From Thermoplasmata archaeon (GTDB taxonomy: Archaea; Thermoplasmatota; Thermoplasmata; Thermoplasmatales; Thermoplasmataceae): a stretch of DNA of 24,699 nt. The stretch covers positions 1 to 24,699 of the forward strand of contig JAKAAI010000019.1 in the NCBI GenBank assembly GCA_021797055.1, read 5' to 3'. Under the pieces are notes generated by a model. It was not told the DNA's origin. It did no database searches and worked only from the letters and a program-made list of their open reading frames with translations. The position numbers were made by a program, and so were the translations under genes. How positions within the stretch are numbered: position 1 is the first letter of the stretch; every line of letters begins with the position of its first letter. Shown one piece after another: positions 24,650 through 24,699 of this stretch.

Positions 24650-24699
24650 ATGGCAGAAAAATGGAACATAAAAGAAAACCTGAAGTCAAAGGATCTCGA
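24650..24699 (+). CDS. Start of an unidentified gene (cut by window edge)
   Basis: ATG 24650 follows a good Shine-Dalgarno sequence (GGTGA at 24641-24645, four bases spacing), and the frame stays open to the end of the window: MAEKWNIKENLKSKDL. Sixteen residues are too few to assign a family. Confidence 0.55.
   Translation, partial: MAEKWNIKENLKSKDL

Noticed and set aside
1..24699. CRISPR arrays, tRNA or rRNA genes, insertion sequences
   Set aside because: No regularly spaced repeats, no tRNA-like cloverleaf or rRNA sequence, and no intact transposase were found on either strand.

Overview
The window looks like a chromosome segment from a wall-less, acidophilic euryarchaeon of the Thermoplasmata (Ferroplasma/Thermoplasma/Cuniculiplasma-like). 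The evidence is the large subunit of archaeal polymerase D, a GEK1-type D-aminoacyl-tRNA deacylase, an archaeal-type valyl-tRNA synthetase, Tsr3, a GPN-loop GTPase, an SCP2 protein, a GH15 glucoamylase/trehalase-type enzyme, low G+C, many TTG starts and several start codons about 26 bases after a TATA box (leaderless mRNAs). The assignment is by gene content only; no rRNA is present.

Left part (1-5350). Shikimate genes aroB and the 5' end of aroE run leftward. After about 700 bases without a gene comes a CARF-like winged-helix regulator (minus strand), divergent from a sulfur-handling group on the plus strand: a YedE/YeeE-type transporter split into two same-frame pieces, a small membrane protein, a DsrE-family protein and a TauE/SafE permease. 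The YedE pieces and the small membrane protein share one reading frame and are separated only by TAA-ATG junctions.

Middle (5351-12662). A second gene-poor stretch is followed by a three-gene minus-strand operon (sequon-rich anchored exoprotein, four-helix membrane protein, winged-helix protein). Then come a GH15 glycosidase on the plus strand, a sequon-rich membrane protein whose stop abuts the glycosidase stop, and valS.

Right part (12716-24699). A HIT protein is divergent from D-aminoacyl-tRNA deacylase (dtdA). About 150 bases further is a tight three-gene operon: a threonine-synthase-like PLP enzyme, a DUF1611/DgcN-like protein and a MurL-like ATP-PPase. DUF1611 proteins are known as D-glutamate N-acetyltransferases and MurL is a glutamate epimerase acting on a peptidoglycan precursor. 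Finding both beside a D-amino-acid proofreading gene in a lineage without peptidoglycan is the most intriguing feature of the window; it suggests an uncharacterised amino-acid-stereochemistry pathway. Convergent to it is tsr3. The last block is an overlapping chain pyrG - SCP2 - polC (DP2) - GPN GTPase, linking CTP supply with the replicative polymerase, followed by a small zinc-ribbon gene and the start of another gene.

Several promoters carry near-perfect palindromes or repeats touching the TATA box (7442-7456, 12690-12704, 13181-13219, 18098-18111, 18239-18254). They are listed as possible operators.
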